A stretch of 56,067 bases of DNA from an uncultured Eubacteriales bacterium. Lineage in GTDB: Bacteria > Bacillota > Clostridia > Oscillospirales > Acutalibacteraceae. This document shows positions 32,387 to 40,614 of the stretch, piece by piece (the first letter of the stretch is position 1; each line of letters starts with the position of its first letter). Position numbers and translations under genes: made by a program. The stretch spans positions 1 to 56,067 of the forward strand of contig CAKUMQ010000013.1 of the NCBI GenBank assembly GCA_934667845.1, read 5' to 3'. The notes under the pieces are model-generated. The model made no database searches, had not been told where the DNA came from, and was given only the letters and a program-made list of their open reading frames with translations.

Positions 32387-35248
32387 TTATTCAAAATGGA
32401 ATTCCTGCCGCTTGGTCGCGATCTCCTCGTCGATAAGCCCGCTGTATGTGATCAGCGCATCGCGGGGATACAGGTTGTTATTGACCACCAGGCGCAGTGC
32501 CGTCGGGATGTAGCGGGTGGACATGTATCCGCCGGGCACCTCCGGCAGCGCGCGGCTCCACTCAAGCTGCTGGCTGATGACAGCCGCCACCTCTTTGTCC
32601 CAGGGCAGCCGTTTCATGGCGTCCACGGCCGCCGTAGCGATTCGCCCGGATTCACCCAGCGTCGTCTCGACCTCAATGCCGTATTCATATTGGACATCGG
32701 CCGAGGTCCACCATTTGAGAAACTCCCAGGAGGCATCGGGATGGTCGGTGTTGGCGAAGATCACGGTGCCGGTTGCAAGGCCGGTCGCGGTATGGTTCAC
32801 CGTGCCGTCCGCAGCGGCAGTGCCGGGCACCGGCGCCGCTCCCCAAAGGCCTTCAATCTCCGGCGCACCCGCAGCCAGATTGTTGCAGAAGGTATAGGGG
32901 GCAATGACTATGGGCGCCTCGCCGGTGCGGAAATAGGTGAGCTGATCCAGCGTCTGGGGTACATTATATTTCGTGTAGAAATCCGCCAGCTGTTCAAACG
33001 CCTCAATGCCCATGGCACTGGCAAACGCCGTAGCGGTACCGCGCTCGTCATAGGCACTGCCGCCCTTCTGATACAGCATGGTGGTAAAGGTCTCGATGGA
33101 GTCCACCGTCAGGCTGGGCAAGCCGAAGGTCATGTAGTTGTTGTTGAGCACGGGCAGCATCTCAAACACGTCCTGCCATGTGCGGGGAACAGACAACCCC
33201 TTCTCCTCGAGAATGTCCTTGCGATAGAACATCAGGCTGAAGGAATAGCTGTCCGGCAGCGCATAAACCTTGCCGTCATAGGTAAAGGGCACCAGCGACT
33301 CCGACCAGAAATCGCCGAGGGAATTCCTATGATTCGCAAAGCTGCTCAGATCCAGCAGCGCACCGCGGAAGCCGTAATCCATCACACTTTTAGAGGCAAT
33401 GAACAGGCTCACATCGGGACCATTGCCGGTGGCGACGGCGGGGATCAGCGAATTGCCGTCCACCAGCTTGAGATCCACGCCGATGCCGTGCTGCGGCGTA
33501 AACGAGGTGTTGATGATCCCGCGCAGCGCCGACGCCTGATCCCGTCCGGCAGTGGACACGCCTGCCGCGTTGACGGTGGTCGACCCCAGCCACACCGTGA
33601 TGGTCTCTTTCACCTCACCGCTGTACGCCATACTGCTGTAATCATTGGTAAACGTGGCAAAGAAGGAACAGATATTAAACCAGACCCGCTGGAAGAAATT
33701 GAGCCGGTCAGCCTTCACTGCGGCTTTCGGCGCCGAGAAGGTCATGCAGTCAATGACCAGCGGCTGCTTCTGCGCCGTGAGCAGCCATTCGGACAGCGCA
33801 CGGATGTTGGTGCGGAACTGATCAAACTGGCGGGGCAGCCGGGCGACCCGCTCATAAAACTGCCGCAGCTGGCGCTCCAGATCCTGAAACTGGGCGTAGC
33901 CCTCGCCGATCTCACCGGTGATCTCCAGAAGCGAGGCTTTCGCCGCCGCCAGATCATCCGCCAGCGTGAGCAGCCGACTTTTCAGATCCGGGATCAGCTT
34001 TTCGAGCTGATAGTCGCGGTCGGCGTCCGGCTGGCTGCCGATATAGCCCATCACCGTGCGGTACAGGGTGTTGAGCTCTCCGACCAGACGATCCGTCTCC
34101 TGAATGACCGCATCCAGCGTGCCGACGGTGTTTTCCAGCCGCAGGGTATGGCTGCCCTTTTCCAGATAGAACAGATAGGGCGTTTCCTCTCCCCCCACCG
34201 TGTACTGCTGCCATCCGGCGTTATAGGGGATCACCACACTGTTCAGCTCCGCAAAGGGCAGGCTGCCGTCGATATAGCAGCGACGGCAGGCATTTTGCCC
34301 CTGTGTCGTATTCTGCCGCACCCGCATGGTCAGCTTGTAGAGACCGGTTTCAGGAACCTCAAATTCCCACTCGATCCACTGCTGGGTATACGACCAGTTG
34401 CTCCCGCCAATGCTGTTGAGCAGGGATAAGCTGTAGTGACTGGGAGAGGTTTCCGCACTGCTGCGGTCGGTGATCGCATACAGGCTGGCGTCGCTTTTGT
34501 ACACCGCCTCCTCGCCCTCTATATACACCTCGCCGGAATGTGCCTTATCGGCACCGGCGTGCTGTGCCGCGTATTCCGCATAGGCGGGCACACGGTCAGC
34601 CGGTGTCAGCACCAGCGCACGCAGTGCCAGATGCTCCCGGTTTACCGTCAGGGAGATGGTGTTGCTGCCCGTCCGCAGCGTGTAGCGGTTGTCCGAGGCA
34701 CTGAGGGCGCTCCGCAGTGTGGCGGAGGTAAAGACCGCCGCCTCTGTCTGCCGCGGACGGATCTGGTTGCCCCGGCTGTCCGTGACGGGCGCGCCGTCAT
34801 TCTGCCAGACACGCTTGAGCACCGCTCCGGTCAGCGCCTGACTGCCGCCGCTGCCGTTCACTGACACCGCCGCCTCAATATCATTGGAGCTGCCGGACAG
34901 CGGCATATAGACCAGCGTGAGCGTATATTCTCCGCTGAGAGGCGACTCAAACTGCCAACTGACCGAAGCATTTTCCTGCAGCTCCAGCGCCGCCGTCTGA
35001 TGCTCCTCATCAGAGAAAGTACCCACCGCCGCCAATGCCTTGTCCGATGCGGTAAACCCGCGCGTGGCATCCAGCGTCAGCGTGCCGTCCCCGGCAGCGG
35101 TCAGAATTTCCGAGTCAGCCCGGGTATCCGCCGCGGACGCCGCGGACGCCGCAGGCGCTGCCGCCGTCGGCACAAGTGCCAGCAGCATAAGCCCTGCCAT
35201 CAGCGCTGCCATGACTCTCACATCACTCACCAACCCTTTCCGGTTCAT
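32387..35248 (-). CDS. Extended extracellular solute-binding protein with N-terminal carbohydrate-binding-like domains
   Basis: A 953-residue exported protein, about twice the size of a normal sugar-binding protein. After a signal peptide (about 1-38) come two beta-sandwich domains resembling galactose-binding-like/CBM modules (about 45-205 and 215-350, e.g. Q-Q-W-I-E-W-E-F-E-V-P-E-T-G-L-Y-K-L-T). A charged helical coiled-coil stretch follows (about 355-480). The C-terminal half (about 545-945) is a family 1 solute-binding protein (S-L-M-F-Y-R-K-D-I-L-E-E-K-G-L-S-V-P-R-T-W). No lipobox is evident. The start site has a weak ribosome binding site; alternatives a few codons downstream are possible. 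It probably delivers a large glycan to the adjacent permease pair. Confidence 0.82.
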   Translation of the reverse strand: MNRKGLVSDVRVMAALMAGLMLLALVPTAAAPAASAASAADTRADSEILTAAGDGTLTLDATRGFTASDKALAAVGTFSDEEHQTAALELQENASVSWQFESPLSGEYTLTLVYMPLSGSSNDIEAAVSVNGSGGSQALTGAVLKRVWQNDGAPVTDSRGNQIRPRQTEAAVFTSATLRSALSASDNRYTLRTGSNTISLTVNREHLALRALVLTPADRVPAYAEYAAQHAGADKAHSGEVYIEGEEAVYKSDASLYAITDRSSAETSPSHYSLSLLNSIGGSNWSYTQQWIEWEFEVPETGLYKLTMRVRQNTTQGQNACRRCYIDGSLPFAELNSVVIPYNAGWQQYTVGGEETPYLFYLEKGSHTLRLENTVGTLDAVIQETDRLVGELNTLYRTVMGYIGSQPDADRDYQLEKLIPDLKSRLLTLADDLAAAKASLLEITGEIGEGYAQFQDLERQLRQFYERVARLPRQFDQFRTNIRALSEWLLTAQKQPLVIDCMTFSAPKAAVKADRLNFFQRVWFNICSFFATFTNDYSSMAYSGEVKETITVWLGSTTVNAAGVSTAGRDQASALRGIINTSFTPQHGIGVDLKLVDGNSLIPAVATGNGPDVSLFIASKSVMDYGFRGALLDLSSFANHRNSLGDFWSESLVPFTYDGKVYALPDSYSFSLMFYRKDILEEKGLSVPRTWQDVFEMLPVLNNNYMTFGLPSLTVDSIETFTTMLYQKGGSAYDERGTATAFASAMGIEAFEQLADFYTKYNVPQTLDQLTYFRTGEAPIVIAPYTFCNNLAAGAPEIEGLWGAAPVPGTAAADGTVNHTATGLATGTVIFANTDHPDASWEFLKWWTSADVQYEYGIEVETTLGESGRIATAAVDAMKRLPWDKEVAAVISQQLEWSRALPEVPGGYMSTRYIPTALRLVVNNNLYPRDALITYSGLIDEEIATKRQEFHFE

Positions 35249-35422
35249 GTCTTAGCTTGCGGGAGGCTCTACCCGCAGGACTTCCCGCAAACCAAGACAT
35301 CCTTTTTCGGGAAAGGCCCGGCCGAATCTCTCAAGCCGAACCTTTCCCGCCTGCTTTGTTCCCCGCAGGGGGCGGTTATCCGGCTTTTGCCGGATAACCG
35401 TCACTCCCCGCTGCCGGAACAC
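35249..35422 (-). other. Structured spacer between the two solute-binding-protein genes
   Basis: This 174-bp gap holds three successive inverted repeats and no gene: CGGTTATCCGGC/GCCGGATAACCG (35373-35400, 12-bp stem with TTTT loop), CGGGAAAGG/CCTTTCCCG (around 35319-35350) and TTGCGGGA/TCCCGCAA (around 35258-35293). None is followed by a clear T run on the minus strand. Such stems after solute-binding-protein genes often protect the upstream mRNA and allow it to exceed the permease mRNA; that role here is inference. Confidence 0.65.
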
Positions 35423-37000
35423 TTATTCTACCGTTTCCAGATCCTTAATGGCAGCCTGGATCGCACTCTTGTACGCATCCAGTCCCGCCTGCACGGTGTA
35501 CTTCTTGGTACGGATGTCATAGACCATGGAATGGATCAGATCGTTAGCCGCCGTATAGCTGTAGGCATTGATGCACTCCACATGCTTGGCCAGCTCCTGA
35601 TACATCTTGAGGTGGTTGCCCTGCAGGAAATCCACGATATCGTCACGGGTGGCGTTTTTCCTGCGGACCTGCTCCACGGTCATGGCGGAGGTGTGATTCT
35701 TCGACCAGAACGCCATGGCGTCCTGCATGACCAGCACAACATCCGCCGGATTCTTGACGTGCTTTTGCACCATCAGCATGTTCTGCTGCGTAAAAGTGGC
35801 AGAGACATAGTTCTTCGCCCTGGGACCCTTGGGCAGATAGACCCAGCCGATCTCATCCCAGCTCATACCGGTCTCCTCCGCCAGCCAGGGACCGTAGCCG
35901 GAGCCGTAGGTAAACATGGCCGCCTTGCCTGTCGCCATGGCGTGGAAGGCATCCTGCATTCCGAGCTCGGCATACTGCTCGGGCGTCGGGATGATCTGCT
36001 CGTCATACATACCCTGCACAAAGTTCAGCGCCTCTTTGGCATTGGCACTGTCCATGGCAAATTTGCCGTGACCGGAGGACATATCAATGACCTGGGCATT
36101 ATTCGTCAGAACAAACTGCAGATAGGGGTCCTCGCAGGTAAATCCAAACTGGTTGGGCTGGCCGTCGTTGTCGGTGTCCTTGGTCAGGCTCTTGGCAAAG
36201 CTCTTGAACGTGTTCCAGTTCCAGGTGCCCTTGTCCACATACGTCCAGGGGTCGGGCAGATTGGCGTTTTTGACCAACGTTTTGTTGTAATATACGCCCA
36301 TATCGCCGCCGAGACCCACAGGCAGGGCATACCGCTTGCCCTCATACTCGCCGATGCCCTGCATCACCGAGCCGTTCCAGACGCCGTCGTTGAAGTTGTA
36401 ATAATCGCTCATGCAGAGATAATAGCCGCTCAGGCACTGCTTCGGCACAACATGATAGCCCTCCACCAGGGTAACATCCCATGTGGCGGTGCCGGACATG
36501 GCATCCTGCTCCACCTGGGAAATGAGGTCAAGGATCGGCACCGTAACAATGCGGAATTTGCAGTTATACTTTTTCGCTATTTCCCGGATGGAGTCGGCAT
36601 AGATGCCTTCCGCCGAATCGGTGAACACCGAGGCGGAGGAATCGCCGAAAAGCGCGATGGTAATGATGCGGCCCTTGAGATCCTTTTTGCCCGAAGAGGA
36701 GTTCCCGGAAGAGCTCTGCTTCTTGGTCGTCGACACGGTGTTGGACTTGGTGGCACCGTCGGAAACGGCACTGTCTCCACCGCTGATGTCCTCACCTGCC
36801 GAGTCGGCGTCGTCCCCCGAGCTATCCTCGTCGCCGCCGATAATGGCCTCCGGCAGTGTGGTGGCGGTCGTCCCGTCAGACGAGGACTCCCCCGCACCGC
36901 TCTCCTCTGCCGGATCCTTGCTGCACGCCGCAGCCATACCGACCAACAGCAGTATCGACAGCAGCAATGCGGCTGCACGCAGCCAGGTACTCTTTGTCAT
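35423..37000 (-). CDS. Extracellular solute-binding lipoprotein
   Basis: A 525-residue family 1 solute-binding protein. The lipoprotein signal ends around G-M-A-A-A-C, followed by an acidic Ser/Gly/Asp-rich linker to about residue 115. The binding domain then begins G-R-I-I-T-I-A-L-F-G-D. Typical features are D-M-G-V-Y-Y-N-K-T-L-V-K and W-N-W-N-T-F-K-S-F-A. AGGAGG precedes the ATG. It may feed either permease pair; gene order places it upstream of both. The 100-bp spacer before it contains a TTTCCGG/CCGGAAA hairpin. Confidence 0.88.
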   Translation of the reverse strand: MTKSTWLRAAALLLSILLLVGMAAACSKDPAEESGAGESSSDGTTATTLPEAIIGGDEDSSGDDADSAGEDISGGDSAVSDGATKSNTVSTTKKQSSSGNSSSGKKDLKGRIITIALFGDSSASVFTDSAEGIYADSIREIAKKYNCKFRIVTVPILDLISQVEQDAMSGTATWDVTLVEGYHVVPKQCLSGYYLCMSDYYNFNDGVWNGSVMQGIGEYEGKRYALPVGLGGDMGVYYNKTLVKNANLPDPWTYVDKGTWNWNTFKSFAKSLTKDTDNDGQPNQFGFTCEDPYLQFVLTNNAQVIDMSSGHGKFAMDSANAKEALNFVQGMYDEQIIPTPEQYAELGMQDAFHAMATGKAAMFTYGSGYGPWLAEETGMSWDEIGWVYLPKGPRAKNYVSATFTQQNMLMVQKHVKNPADVVLVMQDAMAFWSKNHTSAMTVEQVRRKNATRDDIVDFLQGNHLKMYQELAKHVECINAYSYTAANDLIHSMVYDIRTKKYTVQAGLDAYKSAIQAAIKDLETVE

Positions 37001-37100
37001 GTTGCTAACCTCCTGTCGTTATTTTGAAACCGCCTTCCGTAAAAGGTGGTCTTCGCACAAGATGTTCATTCTTTCTGCTTTCCGGATCCGCCGGAAAAAT

Positions 37101-38378
37101 TCACCAGACCGCCGCTATGGGCTTATCCATGGACTTGAACTGCCGGATGTAGTCCACCGTCATGTTCCAGTACATATACGGGTCCTCCGTCTTGCTCTCG
37201 TCCTTGTACCATTTGTCGCCCTCGCGGGCATCGGCGTCAGCCACCGCCGGAAAGACAGCGGTGCGCTCCGCGTATTCGTTAAAGGAGTTGATGATGATAA
37301 AGCGGGGGCGCTCCGGCGCGCTGAGTATCTTCCGCCAGAAGGACTTATACGTTTCGCCGTAATTGCGGTTCACCGGCGTATGCCCTGCGCGGTTGTGCCA
37401 GCCGGGCATCACCACCGTCGTCTCGCCGTGCCACTGTACGCCCTTGTTATATGCCCAGCCCCAATAGCCCGGCGTGGAGTTGTTGTCCGCCCAGCGGATG
37501 GTGAAGCGGGAGGCATAGGTCTTATCGCCGGTGTAGGCGTTCCACTTTGCCTCTGCGCCGTCGCCGTATACCACCAGCAGCGGCTTGCCCTCATAATAGT
37601 AATGGTACTTTTCGCCGCCGAAGTCGCGGCTGTTGTACCGCGTCCAGAGCTTTGCCGCCTCCTGCTCAATGGTGGCGGCGTCCTGCGACCACTGGATGCC
37701 GCCGATGGCGGAGCAGTAGCGCACCGGCCGTGCGCCGGAATCGTTATACTTCTTTATGTATTTCGCCACAGCCAGCGACCGGTCGTTGATATATCCGCCG
37801 TCCACGTCGATATTGTTGGTCTGATCCATGATGATAAAGTCGATCTGCGCCTCCGACATCTTTTCCAGATGAAACCGGATCACCTCGGTATTTTTGGAAT
37901 CGTAATACCCAAAAGTGCCGTCGGGCAGCAACGTCTTAAAGTCCAGCCCCCAGGCATTCCATGTATCCAGCCGGCCGCTGGAGGAGCCGGGTACCGTATA
38001 CCCGTACCAGGTGCTGTACCAGATGCCGATGTCGGTAGGTTCCTCACCCGGTGCTGCGGTCGTCTGCGGTTTTGCGGTGGTCTGCCTTGTCGCAGCCGTC
38101 GTCGCGGCGGTGCCCGGGCGTCCCGACGTCCCGGAGGACGGCTTTGTGCTGCCGCGGGTCGCTGCCGTCTCTCCGGCTGATGTGGTATTCTGCGCCGTCT
38201 CCACCGTCACCGCTGCGTCACTTTCTCCCGGCACTGCGGTCACAACGGAGGACGCTGTGCTTTGCGGCATATCTGACACCTCCTCCGATATATCCGGCGC
38301 TGCCGTGCCGCAGCCCGTCAGCAGGATACCGCATATCCACAGCACAGGCAGCATCCGCCGGATGACAGATTTTCTCAT
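37101..38378 (-). CDS. GH99/71-like glycosidase lipoprotein
   Basis: A 425-residue exported protein: lipobox L-L-T-G-C (C23), Thr/Ala/Ser-rich linker to about residue 112, then one (beta/alpha)8-type domain. The domain starts D-I-G-I-W-Y-S-T-W-Y-G, passes I-D-F-I-I-M-D (D185) and ends with I-N-S-F-N-E-Y-A-E-R-T (E368 and E371). That N-E-x-x-E pair corresponds to the catalytic-site motif of GH99 endo-alpha-mannosidases and related GH71-like enzymes. It lacks the ricin-type domain of its two relatives. ATGA-type overlap joins it to the upstream GH42-like gene (38375-38378). Confidence 0.72.
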   Translation of the reverse strand: MRKSVIRRMLPVLWICGILLTGCGTAAPDISEEVSDMPQSTASSVVTAVPGESDAAVTVETAQNTTSAGETAATRGSTKPSSGTSGRPGTAATTAATRQTTAKPQTTAAPGEEPTDIGIWYSTWYGYTVPGSSSGRLDTWNAWGLDFKTLLPDGTFGYYDSKNTEVIRFHLEKMSEAQIDFIIMDQTNNIDVDGGYINDRSLAVAKYIKKYNDSGARPVRYCSAIGGIQWSQDAATIEQEAAKLWTRYNSRDFGGEKYHYYYEGKPLLVVYGDGAEAKWNAYTGDKTYASRFTIRWADNNSTPGYWGWAYNKGVQWHGETTVVMPGWHNRAGHTPVNRNYGETYKSFWRKILSAPERPRFIIINSFNEYAERTAVFPAVADADAREGDKWYKDESKTEDPYMYWNMTVDYIRQFKSMDKPIAAVW

Positions 38379-40486
38379 GATACTCTCCCTGCTTCATTTT
38401 CATATACAACACGAAACAGACGCGTCTGATGCTTTTCCATCGGAAGATCCATAAAATACCCGTTCACACGCATCGGTGCACCGGTCAGCAGATCGGTCAC
38501 CCGCGCCGGCATTTGGGGGAAATACAGCCGTTTTTCTCCGGCGGTCACCGCGTGGATGCCCAGAAATCCTCCCCCGGCATAGGCGATATCGCCCGAGCGG
38601 GTGTAAAGATGCACGCCGCTGTCCGTGGCTATGCGCCGCAGAAGCCCGCCCGGCAGCTCCGGCAGCAGACTGACGATCTCCGTCCATGTGTCATGCTCCT
38701 CTTCCGCCACACACGGCTCCCCCGTATCCGCCAGCGCAGCCAGCACACGCCCGTGTACCGGAGCGGCAAAGCGCGGGGCTTCGGTGGGCACGCCGGGAAA
38801 CAGCGTCCCCTCGAACCGCCCCTGACAAGGGGGCTGTGCGGGATCATAGCGGCACCGCATACCGGATAAGCCGCCGTCCCCGGCGTCTGTATCGGTAAAC
38901 GACACGAACACCAGCGTCCGCCCGCCGCCCATCAGGCGGCGCACGCCGCGGCGCACCGTCTCCTCCGGACGAACCAGACCGATCAGCAAAACCAGCTTAT
39001 ATGCCTCCGGACAGAACTGCGGATCCGCCAGATCCTGCGCCAGAAACAGGCGATAGGGAGCGCCCATAAAGCCCAGCTCCCGGCGCTGATGATACAGCCA
39101 GCGATATACCACAGGCACATCCAGCCCCATCTGCCGGAATCCGGCTTCGTCGATCACCACCGCCACCTCCGGTGCAAAACCGGCGGCGGGGGGCGTTTCC
39201 GCCATCCACTGCTGCAGCTGTGTGAACAGCCCCATGTAAACGGAATCGTCAAACCAGCCGCCCCACATATCAAACCACCAGGTGCCGACGGGATGTGTCA
39301 GCAGCCGCGCCGCCGCCTTCTGCATCAGCGACAGCCCCGTTTCGGGCGTTTGAGGTCCCCGCCAAACTCCGCCGTCGTACATCGTATTGTCCGGCGCGCT
39401 GTCTGGCATCTGCTCCCGCAAAAGCGTGGTTCGGTGCGTCCGCACGTCATTTTCTATAAACCACAGCTTGCCGTGCAGCAGCGCGGAGTCCACCGGCGCC
39501 ATAAACGGCCAGTCGATCCCGGGGCTGCGGCAATCTAAATAGCTGTGCGGGCTGGCAAAAAAGTCGATCTCCGGCACGGTCAGCAGCCGGTGCAGAGCGT
39601 GGTGGCCCACATCCTCATTGGGGATCTCCGCCGTATAGCCGTAAAAGGCGCCAGCCAGGCAATCGGGCTTCTGCTCCTTGACCGCCCGGCAGAGGTACGC
39701 TATGCTGTCGGCGACCGCGGCGTTATGAAAGGTATAGTAGTCGATCACCGCCTGTTCCCGCGCCGGATCGCGAAGTACGCCGTTTAGCGCGTACCGTCTC
39801 GCAGAGGGACGGGGAACCGACACTGTGCGCCGGGTTACCGGGCGTCCCCACGCCCGGGACAGCGCCTCCTCCGAGCCGTATTTTTGTGCCAAAAAGTCGG
39901 CAAACGCCTCCCGCGCCACGGCGGAATAATCCCCCATCTGCTCCGGGAAGCGGCGGTGATACGCCCATTCCTCGGTGCCGCCGGCAGCCACCTGATACCC
40001 GATGACCCGCTCGGCAAACGGAGACCGATCAATATGGGCGATCAGCGCCTGCAGCACGGCGGCGGCATCCCGCCGCCAGCGGGCGGAGGAAAAGGACTGG
40101 CGCAGCGGCTCGCCGCGCACATCCCGGCACAGCTCATCCGGGTACTGCTGTTCCCACCACCGCGGCACGTCCAGACAGACGCGCGGGAGGGCATAAACCG
40201 CCTCGCCGGGAGGCAGAACGGTTTCCAGCACCTCGTCCACCGGGGTAAAATCATAGGTGTCCGGTCCGAGCCAAAAGCCGGAGGAAAAGGGGCGTATACC
40301 GCTGAAGCTGTTGATCCCCTGATCACCGGCATAAAAGCCGCAGCCGAACAGGCGGCAGCCTGCGCGGCGGAAAGCGGCATGCTGCGCCGCGTCCGGCCGG
40401 TAGGTGATATAGGCGAGCGGCGGCAGCCTCTCGCCGTTTACACACAGGCAGGGACGCCCGCTTTGCCGGTCTATCACACAATTCAC
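38375..40486 (-). CDS. GH42-like (clan A) glycosidase
   Basis: A 703-residue cytosolic protein (no signal peptide), start GTG 40484-40486 behind GGAGGGAAGCG. The N-terminal about 400 residues look like a clan-A TIM barrel related to GH42 beta-galactosidases: F-T-P-V-D-E-V-L-E near 80, an acid/base candidate in G-G-T-E-E-W-A-Y (E172/E173) and a nucleophile candidate in L-W-F-I-E-N-D-V-R-T-H (E345). The middle region (about 430-560) resembles the trimerisation domain of GH42 enzymes, and the C terminus is a small beta domain. Beta-galactosidase activity is only a family-level guess. Confidence 0.68.
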   Translation of the reverse strand: MNCVIDRQSGRPCLCVNGERLPPLAYITYRPDAAQHAAFRRAGCRLFGCGFYAGDQGINSFSGIRPFSSGFWLGPDTYDFTPVDEVLETVLPPGEAVYALPRVCLDVPRWWEQQYPDELCRDVRGEPLRQSFSSARWRRDAAAVLQALIAHIDRSPFAERVIGYQVAAGGTEEWAYHRRFPEQMGDYSAVAREAFADFLAQKYGSEEALSRAWGRPVTRRTVSVPRPSARRYALNGVLRDPAREQAVIDYYTFHNAAVADSIAYLCRAVKEQKPDCLAGAFYGYTAEIPNEDVGHHALHRLLTVPEIDFFASPHSYLDCRSPGIDWPFMAPVDSALLHGKLWFIENDVRTHRTTLLREQMPDSAPDNTMYDGGVWRGPQTPETGLSLMQKAAARLLTHPVGTWWFDMWGGWFDDSVYMGLFTQLQQWMAETPPAAGFAPEVAVVIDEAGFRQMGLDVPVVYRWLYHQRRELGFMGAPYRLFLAQDLADPQFCPEAYKLVLLIGLVRPEETVRRGVRRLMGGGRTLVFVSFTDTDAGDGGLSGMRCRYDPAQPPCQGRFEGTLFPGVPTEAPRFAAPVHGRVLAALADTGEPCVAEEEHDTWTEIVSLLPELPGGLLRRIATDSGVHLYTRSGDIAYAGGGFLGIHAVTAGEKRLYFPQMPARVTDLLTGAPMRVNGYFMDLPMEKHQTRLFRVVYENEAGRVS

Positions 40487-40528
40487 AGCGCTTCCCTCCG
40501 CACGATCGTCGCCAAAAACGGTATTTCC

Positions 40529-40569
40529 GGACAGCCGCCGCGTGCAGATCGCATCTGCGGCGGCTGTCC
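40529..40569 (-). terminator. Strong hairpin between surface protein and GH42-like gene
   Basis: Arms GGACAGCCGCCG and CGGCGGCTGTCC with an inner CAGAT/ATCTG pairing. On the minus strand it is followed by a T5 run only after a gap of about 10 bases, so it may act as a partial terminator or RNA-stabilising stem after the surface protein gene. Confidence 0.55.
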
Positions 40570-40614
40570 GGCGTCAATGTTCAGAAAATATACCTGTCAG
40601 TGTTTTCGTCCGCC

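Noticed and set aside
32363..34429. A 688-codon plus-strand open frame opposite the large solute-binding protein
   Set aside because: Same antisense artefact; the minus-strand protein has clear family features and fits the operon.
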